Below are positions 5,855 to 11,247 of a stretch of DNA of 11,247 nt, piece by piece. Where the stretch lies: positions 1 to 11,247 of the forward strand of contig JAATVK010000063.1 of NCBI GenBank assembly GCA_014523485.1, given 5' to 3'. How positions within the stretch are numbered: position 1 is the stretch's first letter; each line of letters begins with the position of its first letter. Source of the stretch: Nitrososphaerales archaeon TH5894 (GTDB taxonomy: Archaea > Thermoproteota > Nitrososphaeria > Nitrososphaerales > Nitrososphaeraceae). The notes beneath the pieces were generated by a model. The model was not told the origin of the DNA. It saw nothing but the letters and a program-made list of their open reading frames with translations, and ran no database searches. The translations under genes and the position numbers were made by a program.

Positions 5855-7162
5855 TTATGGATATATTCTTCTAAGAGTTCTAGGGAAGGGCAAGGTATCT
5901 TTTATGTCAGGAATGTTTAGAATCCATCTCATTAATCTTTCTATTCCCAATCCAAACCCCCCATGAGGTACCGAGCCATATCTCCGTAAATCCAGATACC
6001 AATCATAATCACTTTTTTGTAACCCTTCCAAAACCATTCTCTTTTCCAATTTTTGGAGATTATCTTCTCTTAAACCTCCGGATGTGATTTCACCAAAACC
6101 ATTTGGAGCAAGTAAATCTGCTGCAATCCCTATTCCTTCCTTCGAGATTTCTTCTTTTACATAAAATGGTTTTATTTTCAATGGATAACCAATAACAAAT
6201 AATGGTTTAGATGAATTTTGGGTGAGGATTCTTTCGGATTCTATACTAAGGTCATCACCATATTCAATTTTTCTGGATGACTCTTTATCGACTATTAAGA
6301 GATCTTCATTTCGTAGTTTATCTATTGCCTTTTCATAAGTGATTCTCTCAAAAGGAGGTGAAATTTTCTCCAAGTCTGATATATTCCTTTTCAAAAATTC
6401 AAATTCTTCTTTATTCCTTTTCAAAATATTTTGAATAACATATGATACTAGTTCTTCTTGAAATTTTATAAGATCCTGTAAAGATACCCATGGGGCCTCA
6501 GCTTCTAAATGAAGAAATTCGGTTAAGTGTCTAACCGTTCTAGATTTCTCAGCTCGGAACGAAGGAGTAATAGACCATACTGGTCCAAGCGAAAAGATCA
6601 TAGCTTCTAAATACAATTGTGCACTTTGAGAAAGATATGCATTATCATCAAAATATTTTATATTGAATAATGTAGAACCTCCCTCTACTGAGCTCTTTAC
6701 TATTACTGGAGAGGTTACCTCAATCCAGTCATTATCAGTAAACCATTTTCTTGCAAAGTAGAGAAGGGAGGAACGAATTTTAGAAACCATAATCATACGT
6801 CGAGTTCTTATAGCAAGATGCCGTTTATCTAAAAGAAGATCAAGGCTTTGATATTCCCCAATTGGATAATCATTTTTAGAAATGCTAAAAATTTTAATTT
6901 CATCCGCTTTTAATTCATAACCTCCTTCTGGTGCTCGTTTGTCTTTGTGAAGAATCCCAAAAATTTCAACAGAAGACTCTATAGTTAAATTATTTGTTTT
7001 TGAGGAATCAATAATACATTGTATAATACCTCCTCGATCATCTCGAATTAATAAAAATGTATTTTCTTTTTGCTTTCTGATTCTATGAATCCACCCTCTG
7101 ATAGAAACGTATTTTCCAATATAATCATCATGTTTTAATTTGGAGGTTCTAATATTCAACAT
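5855..7162 (-). CDS. asnS: Asparaginyl-tRNA synthetase
   Basis: A class IIb aminoacyl-tRNA synthetase that charges tRNA-Asn with asparagine. Its 435 residues equal the usual archaeal length. The N-terminal OB fold (about 17-95, V-S-I-R-G-W-I-H-R-I-R) binds the anticodon. The catalytic core has motif 2 FRAEKSRTVRHLTEF (202-216) and motif 3 GFGLGIERL (402-410). AsnRS is favoured over AspRS by R-H-L-T-E-F-L-H-L-E-A-E after motif 2 and by the ending L-P-F-P-R-T (424-429). The DLLAPNGFGEITSGGLRE block (349-366) resembles the Pyrococcus AsnRS subtype. Because the OB domain is present, it is not the shortened archaeal asparagine synthetase paralogue. A direct AsnRS implies that Asn-tRNA need not come from the GatCAB route. 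ATG 7162 is the first start and follows a TATA box. Confidence 0.9.
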   Translation of the reverse strand: MLNIRTSKLKHDDYIGKYVSIRGWIHRIRKQKENTFLLIRDDRGGIIQCIIDSSKTNNLTIESSVEIFGILHKDKRAPEGGYELKADEIKIFSISKNDYPIGEYQSLDLLLDKRHLAIRTRRMIMVSKIRSSLLYFARKWFTDNDWIEVTSPVIVKSSVEGGSTLFNIKYFDDNAYLSQSAQLYLEAMIFSLGPVWSITPSFRAEKSRTVRHLTEFLHLEAEAPWVSLQDLIKFQEELVSYVIQNILKRNKEEFEFLKRNISDLEKISPPFERITYEKAIDKLRNEDLLIVDKESSRKIEYGDDLSIESERILTQNSSKPLFVIGYPLKIKPFYVKEEISKEGIGIAADLLAPNGFGEITSGGLREDNLQKLEKRMVLEGLQKSDYDWYLDLRRYGSVPHGGFGLGIERLMRWILNIPDIKDTLPFPRTLRRIYP

Positions 7163-7178
7163 AATTAGCTCGTTTTAA

Positions 7179-7187
7179 TATTTTAAA
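7179..7187 (-). promoter_or_regulatory. Probable TATA box of asnS
   Basis: The minus strand reads TTTAAAATA, centred 21-22 bases before ATG 7162. This is slightly short but acceptable for a leaderless transcript. Confidence 0.45.
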
Positions 7188-7319
7188 TTCATTATGTTTT
7201 AGATATTGTTGGTAGTGGGAAGGCTCAAATTTGTATGATCAGACTGTCAAGTAATTATTATTTCAAATACTATTCACAATTATAATAGTCGATTTTTAAC
7301 CTTATCATTGAAGATCGGT

Positions 7320-7339
7320 ATTAAGAATGATATCTTAAT
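7320..7339. repeat. Inverted repeat ATTAAGA / TCTTAAT with 6-base loop
   Basis: A perfect 7-bp stem with loop ATGATA, flanked by two direct copies of ATCGGTA. It could be an operator or an RNA hairpin. There is no T-run directly after it on either strand, so a factor-free bacterial-type terminator is unlikely. Confidence 0.45.
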
Positions 7340-7504
7340 CGGTACTGATATAAGCATATGGCTTAAAAACCAAAATCTAAATTTCTTTCAAGTATATTAT
7401 GGATGTCTAAGTGTATGTTGATCCAGATCGAATTGTTAAAAAATTTCATTAAAATCGTTTAATTGAAGTTTAATTAGAAATATAAAATTAGGTATGAGGA
7501 AGAC

Positions 7505-7651
7505 TTACTCTGGTAATGAATCACAAATTATTTTATCTTGCTCGTTTTTAACAAATAGAAAGCGATTATCTTTAAAGATAAAAGTCAACTCATTTCCTGT
7601 TATCTCGATATCCAGTAACTCTTGTCCTTTTATTCCGTCGAATTTTGCCAT
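7505..7651 (-). CDS. Small 48-residue protein of unknown function
   Basis: An open frame of 48 codons from ATG 7651 to TAA 7505. The product begins MAKFDGIKGQELLDIEITG and ends ICDSLPE. It has alternating strands (LDIEITG, ELTFIFKD, RFLFVKNE, KIICD), which suggests a small all-beta fold. It shows no membrane segment, and its single Cys rules out a zinc ribbon. The case for a real gene is threefold. A TATA box is centred exactly 27 bases before the ATG, codon use matches the neighbours, and the composition is that of a soluble, acidic-basic balanced protein rather than a chance frame. It follows the 173-residue gene on the same strand but has its own promoter. I do not recognise a family. Confidence 0.68.
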   Translation of the reverse strand: MAKFDGIKGQELLDIEITGNELTFIFKDNRFLFVKNEQDKIICDSLPE

Positions 7652-7671
7652 ACTTAATAATTGTTGATTAG

Positions 7672-7685
7672 TATTTTTAAAAATT
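7672..7685 (-). promoter_or_regulatory. TATA box of the 48-residue gene
   Basis: The minus strand reads AATTTTTAAAAATA, whose core is centred 27 bases before ATG 7651. This is ideal leaderless spacing and the main support for that small gene. Confidence 0.55.
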
Positions 7686-7723
7686 ACTATTATTTTATAA
7701 AATCAAAGTGAATCCAACCAGTA

Positions 7724-8245
7724 TTAAGAATGGATTAGTTGTATTTTTTCCTCATTAGATTTTCCAATCAGTTTTGTTGATTCAGTAAAGTTATGTTTTC
7801 CCCAAGAAACGATTACATTTGCATAGAGTGTAGATACTTTGTTGCTAATTGTGGAAAATTCTAATTCAATAACTTTATCTATGTCAAATAACAAAGATTT
7901 AGCTTCCTCCTCTGATTCAGGATAAAAAGGGGTGTCATCTTTAATGATAAAAATCCATATCCTATGATGAATTTTAGGATTCCTTGTCCAAAAAAAAACA
8001 GCTTTTCTAACAAATTTAACTGAGTATATAACTTTGTTTTTTGATTTCAAGTCTACGTTTATTGTTATTCGAAATGTGTTATCAAATTTATTATATGCTT
8101 TTTCCCATAAGGATTGTTTAAATAATTCCCTAATTTTTCCACTTATTTTTAAACTTAAACTAAATGATACCAGTTCCCTTGAATTAGTTTTACTGGTTAT
8201 ATTGGTTAAAACAATGTTATCTATTGAATTTATTTGTTCACTCAC
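7724..8245 (-). CDS. Uncharacterised 173-residue beta-rich protein
   Basis: I do not recognise this family. The protein is soluble-looking, with no signal, membrane helix or Cys residue. It has many short beta strands (VSFSLSLKISG, FRITINVDL, KVIYSVKFVRKAVFFW, IWIFIIKDD, TLYANVIVSWG) and an acidic helix around 109-120 (PESEEEAKSLLF). The aromatic HHRIWIFI stretch (93-100) is its most distinctive piece. The start is GTG 8245, chosen because the divergent TATA element is centred 27 bases upstream and no better ATG lies near. It is transcribed away from rpoL from the same promoter region, so its expression may follow that of the transcription genes. A lineage-specific AOA protein is the most likely status. 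Confidence 0.8.
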   Translation of the reverse strand: MSEQINSIDNIVLTNITSKTNSRELVSFSLSLKISGKIRELFKQSLWEKAYNKFDNTFRITINVDLKSKNKVIYSVKFVRKAVFFWTRNPKIHHRIWIFIIKDDTPFYPESEEEAKSLLFDIDKVIELEFSTISNKVSTLYANVIVSWGKHNFTESTKLIGKSNEEKIQLIHS

Positions 8246-8266
8246 TGATTATTTACCATGTGGTAT

Positions 8267-8277
8267 GATTTATATCC
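8267..8277. promoter_or_regulatory. rpoL: Shared divergent TATA element between rpoL and the 173-residue gene
   Basis: The plus strand reads GATTTATATCC and the minus strand GGATATAAATC; each is an acceptable box A. The core TTTATAT (8269-8275, centre 8272) lies 28 bases before ATG 8300 (rpoL) and 27 bases before GTG 8245. No other TATA candidate fits either gene. One element would therefore serve both directions. Confidence 0.6.
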
Positions 8278-8299
8278 TAAATATGTACTTGACTATTTA

Positions 8300-8581
8300 A
8301 TGCAAGCAGAAATTATTAACTATTCTAGTAATGAGATAGAACTCAAGTTAAAAGATGAAGATATCTCTATTATGTACATAATCCAACATCATATTTTAAA
8401 CCAACAAGATATAGAATTTGCCGGCATTGTAATGAAACATCCATTGATCAAAGAATACCTAATGAGAATAAATAGCAAAGCTAATCCAATGGATATTCTA
8501 GAAAAGTCAGTCAAATCTGCGGATGAGTTTTCTAAAGATCTTTCACATTTAATTGAATCGTCCCAACAAAAGGTGGTCTAA
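8300..8581 (+). CDS. rpoL: DNA-directed RNA polymerase subunit L (Rpo11)
   Basis: Archaeal counterpart of Rpb11, which pairs with subunit D to seed RNA polymerase assembly. Its 93 residues are of normal family length. The core signature is visible: an E-L-K-L-K-D-E-D-I-S strand-turn (14-23), then D-I-E-F-A-G-I-V-M-K-H-P-L (37-49) and a long C-terminal helix (62-88). The frame stays open upstream to ATG 8258. ATG 8300 is chosen because the protein then begins MQAEII like other RpoL proteins and lies 28 bases after the TATA centre, whereas ATG 8258 lies upstream of that box and would not be transcribed. The tfs gene follows after one base, so this is the first gene of an operon. Confidence 0.9.
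   Translation: MQAEIINYSSNEIELKLKDEDISIMYIIQHHILNQQDIEFAGIVMKHPLIKEYLMRINSKANPMDILEKSVKSADEFSKDLSHLIESSQQKVV
8571..8576 (+). promoter_or_regulatory. tfs: Shine-Dalgarno site that sets the TTG start of tfs
   Basis: AGGTGG lies 6 bases before TTG 8583, inside the end of rpoL. It matches the anti-Shine-Dalgarno end of archaeal 16S rRNA (AGGTG part). Internal operon genes in otherwise leaderless archaea typically use such a site. Confidence 0.6.
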
Positions 8582-8582
8582 C

Positions 8583-8912
8583 TTGAAATTCTGCCCAAAT
8601 TGTGAAACAAGAATGCGATTGAAATTTGAGGAAAATCAAGTCGCTTGTCCTAAATGTGGATTTACTAGTTCTGAACAAAAATCTACTGTTACAGTTAATG
8701 TTGGTAACATAACAACACAAGAACAAAGTGCATTAAGAATATTGGATGGTGAAAATACAACCCAGGCTCTTCCTACTATTAATATCGATTGTCCAAAATG
8801 CAATAATAATTTGGCAGTCTGGTGGATGCTTCAAACAAGGTCTGCTGACGAAGCAACAACCCAATTCTACCGGTGCACGAAATGTAGTCACACATGGAGA
8901 AACTATTCCTAA
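8583..8912 (+). CDS. tfs: Transcription factor S (TFIIS-like transcript cleavage factor)
   Basis: Helps stalled RNA polymerase by cutting the backtracked RNA 3' end. From TTG 8583 the protein has 109 residues, the normal TFS size, and begins with KFCPNC like its relatives. An ATG at 8553 in the same frame would add ten unrelated residues inside rpoL and is rejected. Two zinc ribbons are complete: C4/C7/C22/C25 and C70/C73/C98/C101. The tip of the C-terminal ribbon keeps the acidic pair D89-E90 in QTRSADE, the residues that lend a metal to the polymerase active site, so it should be cleavage-competent. The C-terminal Y-R-C-T-K-C-x-H-T-W-R matches TFIIS. The start lies 1 base after the rpoL stop. 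Confidence 0.92.
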   Translation: MKFCPNCETRMRLKFEENQVACPKCGFTSSEQKSTVTVNVGNITTQEQSALRILDGENTTQALPTINIDCPKCNNNLAVWWMLQTRSADEATTQFYRCTKCSHTWRNYS

Positions 8913-8957
8913 ATCGTTTGTACATTTCCATGTATGTTTTGATGTTTTAATAGTAAG

Positions 8958-8966
8958 ATTTAAAAT
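8958..8966 (+). promoter_or_regulatory. pcn: Probable TATA box of pcn
   Basis: ATTTAAAAT is centred about 35 bases before TTG 8998. This allows a separate pcn transcript with a leader of about 9 nt, besides read-through from rpoL-tfs. Confidence 0.45.
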
Positions 8967-8997
8967 TGTCCAACGTTAGCCAGAACATTGTATCACT

Positions 8998-9750
8998 TTG
9001 ACTTTTTTAGCTAAGACAAAAACTCCAGATGAATGGAAAGCTATTACATCTGCAATATCTACACTTGTAGATGAAGCAACTTTTGAAGCATCAGTAGAGG
9101 GTATATCCTTTAGAGGAATGGATCCTTCTCATGTCGCATTAATTGATATTTATTGGCCTCATGCTTCATTTGAAAAATACGAATGTGATTCATTAGTTAA
9201 GTTTGGTGTGAGAATCGATGAATTTTCAAAATTAATAAAGAGATCCGAGAAAAGGGATTCGATAGAATTATCTATAAACAAGGAAAGTATGTTGATTCTG
9301 AAAATACAAAATGGATATAAAAAAGAATATAAAATGAGATTAATAGAAAGCGCTTCTAGTTCTACTCCTCTACCTAAATTAAATTTCAATTCAAAAATAA
9401 TCTTAACATCCTCTGCATTTGATAAAATATTATCAGATATTCAAGTTCTATCAGAATATATAACTATTGATTGCAAATCAGATAGTATAAGGTTTTTGGG
9501 CAGAGGTGACTCAGGTGAAGCAGATATATTTTTAGAGCCAAACAGTGAAGGTTTAGAAGAGTTAATATCAAGTGAAGATAGTCTAGGAACATATAGTATT
9601 GATTATTTAATTAAGATAACCAAGGCAATAAGTGGAGTTGGAGGATCAGTAATTGCTGAATATTCTAGTAAAATGCCATTAAGATTAGAATTTACTGTTG
9701 CAAATCTGGGAAGAATTCACTTTTATCTAGCTCCAAGGATCCAAGATTAA
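8998..9750 (+). CDS. pcn: DNA polymerase sliding clamp (PCNA)
   Basis: A ring-forming clamp that tethers DNA polymerase, ligase and FEN1 to DNA. At 250 residues it is the standard length. Visible are the two repeated clamp halves joined by the interdomain loop (about 117-130), the conserved M-D-P-S-H-V-A-L-I strand (41-49) in the first half, and the C-terminal L-A-P-R-I (244-248), where partner proteins with PIP boxes dock. The start is TTG 8998: a stop at 8977 closes the frame upstream, no ATG lies between, and the resulting M-T-F-L-A-K is where family members begin. Conservation in the first 30 residues excludes a later start. It lies 85 bases after tfs on the same strand. Confidence 0.94.
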   Translation: MTFLAKTKTPDEWKAITSAISTLVDEATFEASVEGISFRGMDPSHVALIDIYWPHASFEKYECDSLVKFGVRIDEFSKLIKRSEKRDSIELSINKESMLILKIQNGYKKEYKMRLIESASSSTPLPKLNFNSKIILTSSAFDKILSDIQVLSEYITIDCKSDSIRFLGRGDSGEADIFLEPNSEGLEELISSEDSLGTYSIDYLIKITKAISGVGGSVIAEYSSKMPLRLEFTVANLGRIHFYLAPRIQD

Positions 9751-9773
9751 TAATAATAAAAAGAATAATAAAT

Positions 9774-9796
9774 TGTTTTATTTTTTGGAGTTTTTT
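9774..9796 (+). terminator. T-rich terminator candidate after pcn
   Basis: Three T-rich runs (TTTT, TTTTTT, TTTTTT) lie within 23 bases, shortly after the pcn stop. This is typical of archaeal termination and separates pcn from aspartate kinase. Confidence 0.55.
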
Positions 9797-9847
9797 ACGG
9801 GTCATAGCGAAGCATTAATCTAGGAAAACCGATTACTCTCCAGATAT

Positions 9848-11247
9848 ATGCGCATCGTTATGAAATTCGGAGGATCATTATTGGATAACGAAAAAAAGCT
9901 CCTTAATGTTATAAACATTATTAAATCATATTATTCTTTAGACTTTGAAATTGTAGTTGTAGTTTCAGCTCTAGATGGAATTACAGATAAAATATCAGCA
10001 TTATGTGATGAAATTAAACAAATTAATAGGCATTCACTCGATTCGTTTTTTAAAAATATAGAAAATGTTCACATTAATCTAGTGGAGAAGGTTATACGTA
10101 ATAAGAAAGACAAAAATAAGCTATTACATTTGCTTAAGGATTTATTAAATGAATTCAGAGATGTTTTACTAGGCATTTCTATTCTAGGAGATGTAACTCC
10201 TAAATCGAGGGATTATCTTTTTTCTTTTGGGGAACGATTATCAACTCCTATAGTTTCATTTGCCTTAAAAACCATTGGCATAAATTCCGTATTTTTGAAT
10301 GGAAAGGAAGTAGGGATTTTAACTGACTCTAACTTTGGTGAGGCTAAGCCATTAATGGACACAACTAAACTTAGAGTCCATCATAAAATTGAACCACTAT
10401 TACAACAAAACATTATTCCAGTTATTACAGGTTTTATCGGTTGTGATCAGAATGGGAATATAACTACGATTGGGAGAGGTGGATCTGACTACTCTGCAAC
10501 TATAATTGCTGCAAGTATAAATGCGAATGAAGTTTGGCTATGGGGAGATGTAGATGGATTGATGACCGCTGATACAAAAATTGTTAAAAACGCTCTAGTT
10601 CTTGAAGAGGTTTCATTTTCAGAAGCATTAGAGTTATCTATGTTTGGTTCAAAGTATATGCATCCACGTGCACTAGAGCCTGTAATGGATTCGAAAATTT
10701 CAGTGAGAATAAGAAATGGAAACAATATTGATCACCCAGGTACATTAATTACTCAAATGCCGACTCTTATTTATAATAAAACTGTAAAATCAATAACTGT
10801 GATTAGAAACACCGCCCTTATAGATGTAAGTGGAGGAGGATTAATAGGTACTCCAGGGACGGCCGCAAAAATTTTTGACGCTTTAGCAAAGAATCAAGTC
10901 AATATTATGATGATTTCACAAACTCCTTCCGAATCCAGTATTACCATTGTAGTAAAAAAACAAGATGTGGATAAAGCTATTATGACGCTAGAGTTAAATT
11001 TCTTGGGAAGATTAATTAAGAGAATAGAGGTTAGCGAAAACGTTGCAGTTATTGCAGTAGTTGGATCAGGTATGAGAGGAATTAAAGGAGTCGCAGCTAA
11101 AACCTTTGGAGCAGTAGCGAAAAGAAATATTAATGTAATAATGATAACACAAGGATCTTCGGAACTTAATCTTGCATTTGTCATTGATGACAAAAATTGT
11201 GAGGAAGCAGTTAATGTGCTTCATCAGGAATTTATAAATGTTAAATG
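9848..11247 (+). CDS. lysC: Aspartate kinase, reaching the right edge of the window
   Basis: Phosphorylates aspartate with ATP, the first step to lysine, threonine and methionine. 466 sense codons are present. The frame then ends on TG, so a TGA stop just outside would give 466 residues, close to the archaeal size. Kinase motifs are KFGGS (6-10), FGERLS (127-132), GRGGSDYSA (209-217), the aspartate/ATP region WGDVDGLMTAD (232-242) and MFGSKYMHPRA (265-275). Two ACT domains follow (about 315-390 and 398-466), with SQTPSESSI and TQGSSELNLAF in the positions that bind regulatory amino acids, so feedback control is likely. No homoserine dehydrogenase part is fused before the window ends. ATG 9848 gives the usual M-x-I-V-M-K-F-G-G opening. 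No convincing TATA box or ribosome site precedes it. Confidence 0.93.
   Translation, partial: MRIVMKFGGSLLDNEKKLLNVINIIKSYYSLDFEIVVVVSALDGITDKISALCDEIKQINRHSLDSFFKNIENVHINLVEKVIRNKKDKNKLLHLLKDLLNEFRDVLLGISILGDVTPKSRDYLFSFGERLSTPIVSFALKTIGINSVFLNGKEVGILTDSNFGEAKPLMDTTKLRVHHKIEPLLQQNIIPVITGFIGCDQNGNITTIGRGGSDYSATIIAASINANEVWLWGDVDGLMTADTKIVKNALVLEEVSFSEALELSMFGSKYMHPRALEPVMDSKISVRIRNGNNIDHPGTLITQMPTLIYNKTVKSITVIRNTALIDVSGGGLIGTPGTAAKIFDALAKNQVNIMMISQTPSESSITIVVKKQDVDKAIMTLELNFLGRLIKRIEVSENVAVIAVVGSGMRGIKGVAAKTFGAVAKRNINVIMITQGSSELNLAFVIDDKNCEEAVNVLHQEFINVK

Larger units (their letters stand above)
7163..7504. other. Gene-free stretch of 342 bases with hairpin and short repeats
   Basis: I see no supported coding sequence, tRNA or box C/D RNA here. 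Only tiny reading frames occur, for example 19 codons on the plus strand near 7400. The left edge holds the asnS promoter. Noted inside are the inverted repeat at 7320-7339, the direct repeat ATCGGTA at 7314-7320 and 7338-7344, and GTTTAATT at 7457-7464 and 7468-7475, spaced 11 bases (one helical turn). It may hold regulatory sites or a small RNA, but nothing proves either. Confidence 0.6.

Noticed and set aside
7327..7349. Box C/D small RNA (AATGATA followed by CTGA)
   Set aside because: The C box is imperfect, only one C/D pair is present, and no terminal stem or second box pair is visible.
7390..7465. Short plus-strand frame of 19 codons
   Set aside because: Too short, with no promoter or ribosome site and no protein-like pattern.
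8258..8299. Extended N-terminus of RpoL from ATG 8258
   Set aside because: This ATG lies upstream of the TATA core at 8269-8275 and would not be in the mRNA. Family members begin at the later Met.
8553..8582. Extended N-terminus of TFS from ATG 8553
   Set aside because: The ten residues have no family counterpart and overlap rpoL in another frame. TTG 8583 has a well-placed ribosome site.
10489..11193. Minus-strand frames opposite aspartate kinase
   Set aside because: They are mirror frames of a well-supported gene, rich in Ile/Thr/Ser as expected for antisense.
1..11247. Mobile element, CRISPR array, toxin-antitoxin or defence system
   Set aside because: No transposase, integrase, regular repeat array or paired toxin-antitoxin genes seen. 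Codon use looks uniform across the window.

Overview
The window looks like a piece of an A+T-rich ammonia-oxidising archaeon of the Thaumarchaeota (Nitrososphaeria). The evidence is a tRNA with an archaeal bulge-helix-bulge intron, archaeal RNA polymerase subunit L next to TFS and a PCNA clamp, TATA boxes about 23-35 bases ahead of start codons (mostly leaderless genes), a FilR1-type regulator, and a Rieske / cytochrome b / blue-copper set of the kind AOA use as complex III. Low-GC lineages such as Nitrosopumilus or Nitrosocosmicus would fit, but the genus cannot be fixed from the sequence alone.

Layout. 6-96 (-): intron-containing tRNA-Arg(UCU). 224-613 (+): small beta-rich protein of unknown function, with its stop codon 7 bases from that of the convergent cupredoxin gene. 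3304-621 (-): respiratory module in the order Rieske protein (Tat signal), b6-type cytochrome b (20-base overlap with the Rieske gene), then a membrane-anchored plastocyanin-like protein with its own TATA box and a perfect 15-base palindrome at its predicted transcription start. 4586-3392 (-): a small C2H2 zinc-finger protein followed by a rhomboid protease that carries an Hsp20-like C-terminal domain. 4892-4662 and 5757-4951 (-): a stand-alone AsnC/Lrp ligand-binding (RAM) domain and a winged-helix/FilR1 regulator. 7162-5855 (-): asparaginyl-tRNA synthetase. 7163-7504: gene-free, with a small hairpin and short repeats. 7651-7505 (-): a 48-residue gene. 8245-7724 (-): unknown 173-residue protein.

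From 8300 rightwards (+) lies an information-processing block: rpoL, tfs (TTG start, 1 base after rpoL) and pcn (TTG start), followed by aspartate kinase, which runs into the right edge. rpoL and the unknown 173-residue gene diverge from one central TATA element that fits both start codons equally well.

How the genes fit together: Rieske, cytochrome b and cupredoxin would pass electrons from the quinol pool to copper carriers on the outer face of the membrane. RpoL and TFS belong to the transcription machinery and PCNA to replication and repair. AsnRS and tRNA-Arg serve translation, and aspartate kinase opens the Lys/Thr/Met pathway. I found no insertion sequence, CRISPR array, phage gene or clear defence system. 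The least ordinary items are the rhomboid-Hsp20 fusion, the symmetrical divergent promoter, the palindrome ahead of the cupredoxin gene, the C-terminally extended cytochrome b and the small unannotated gene.
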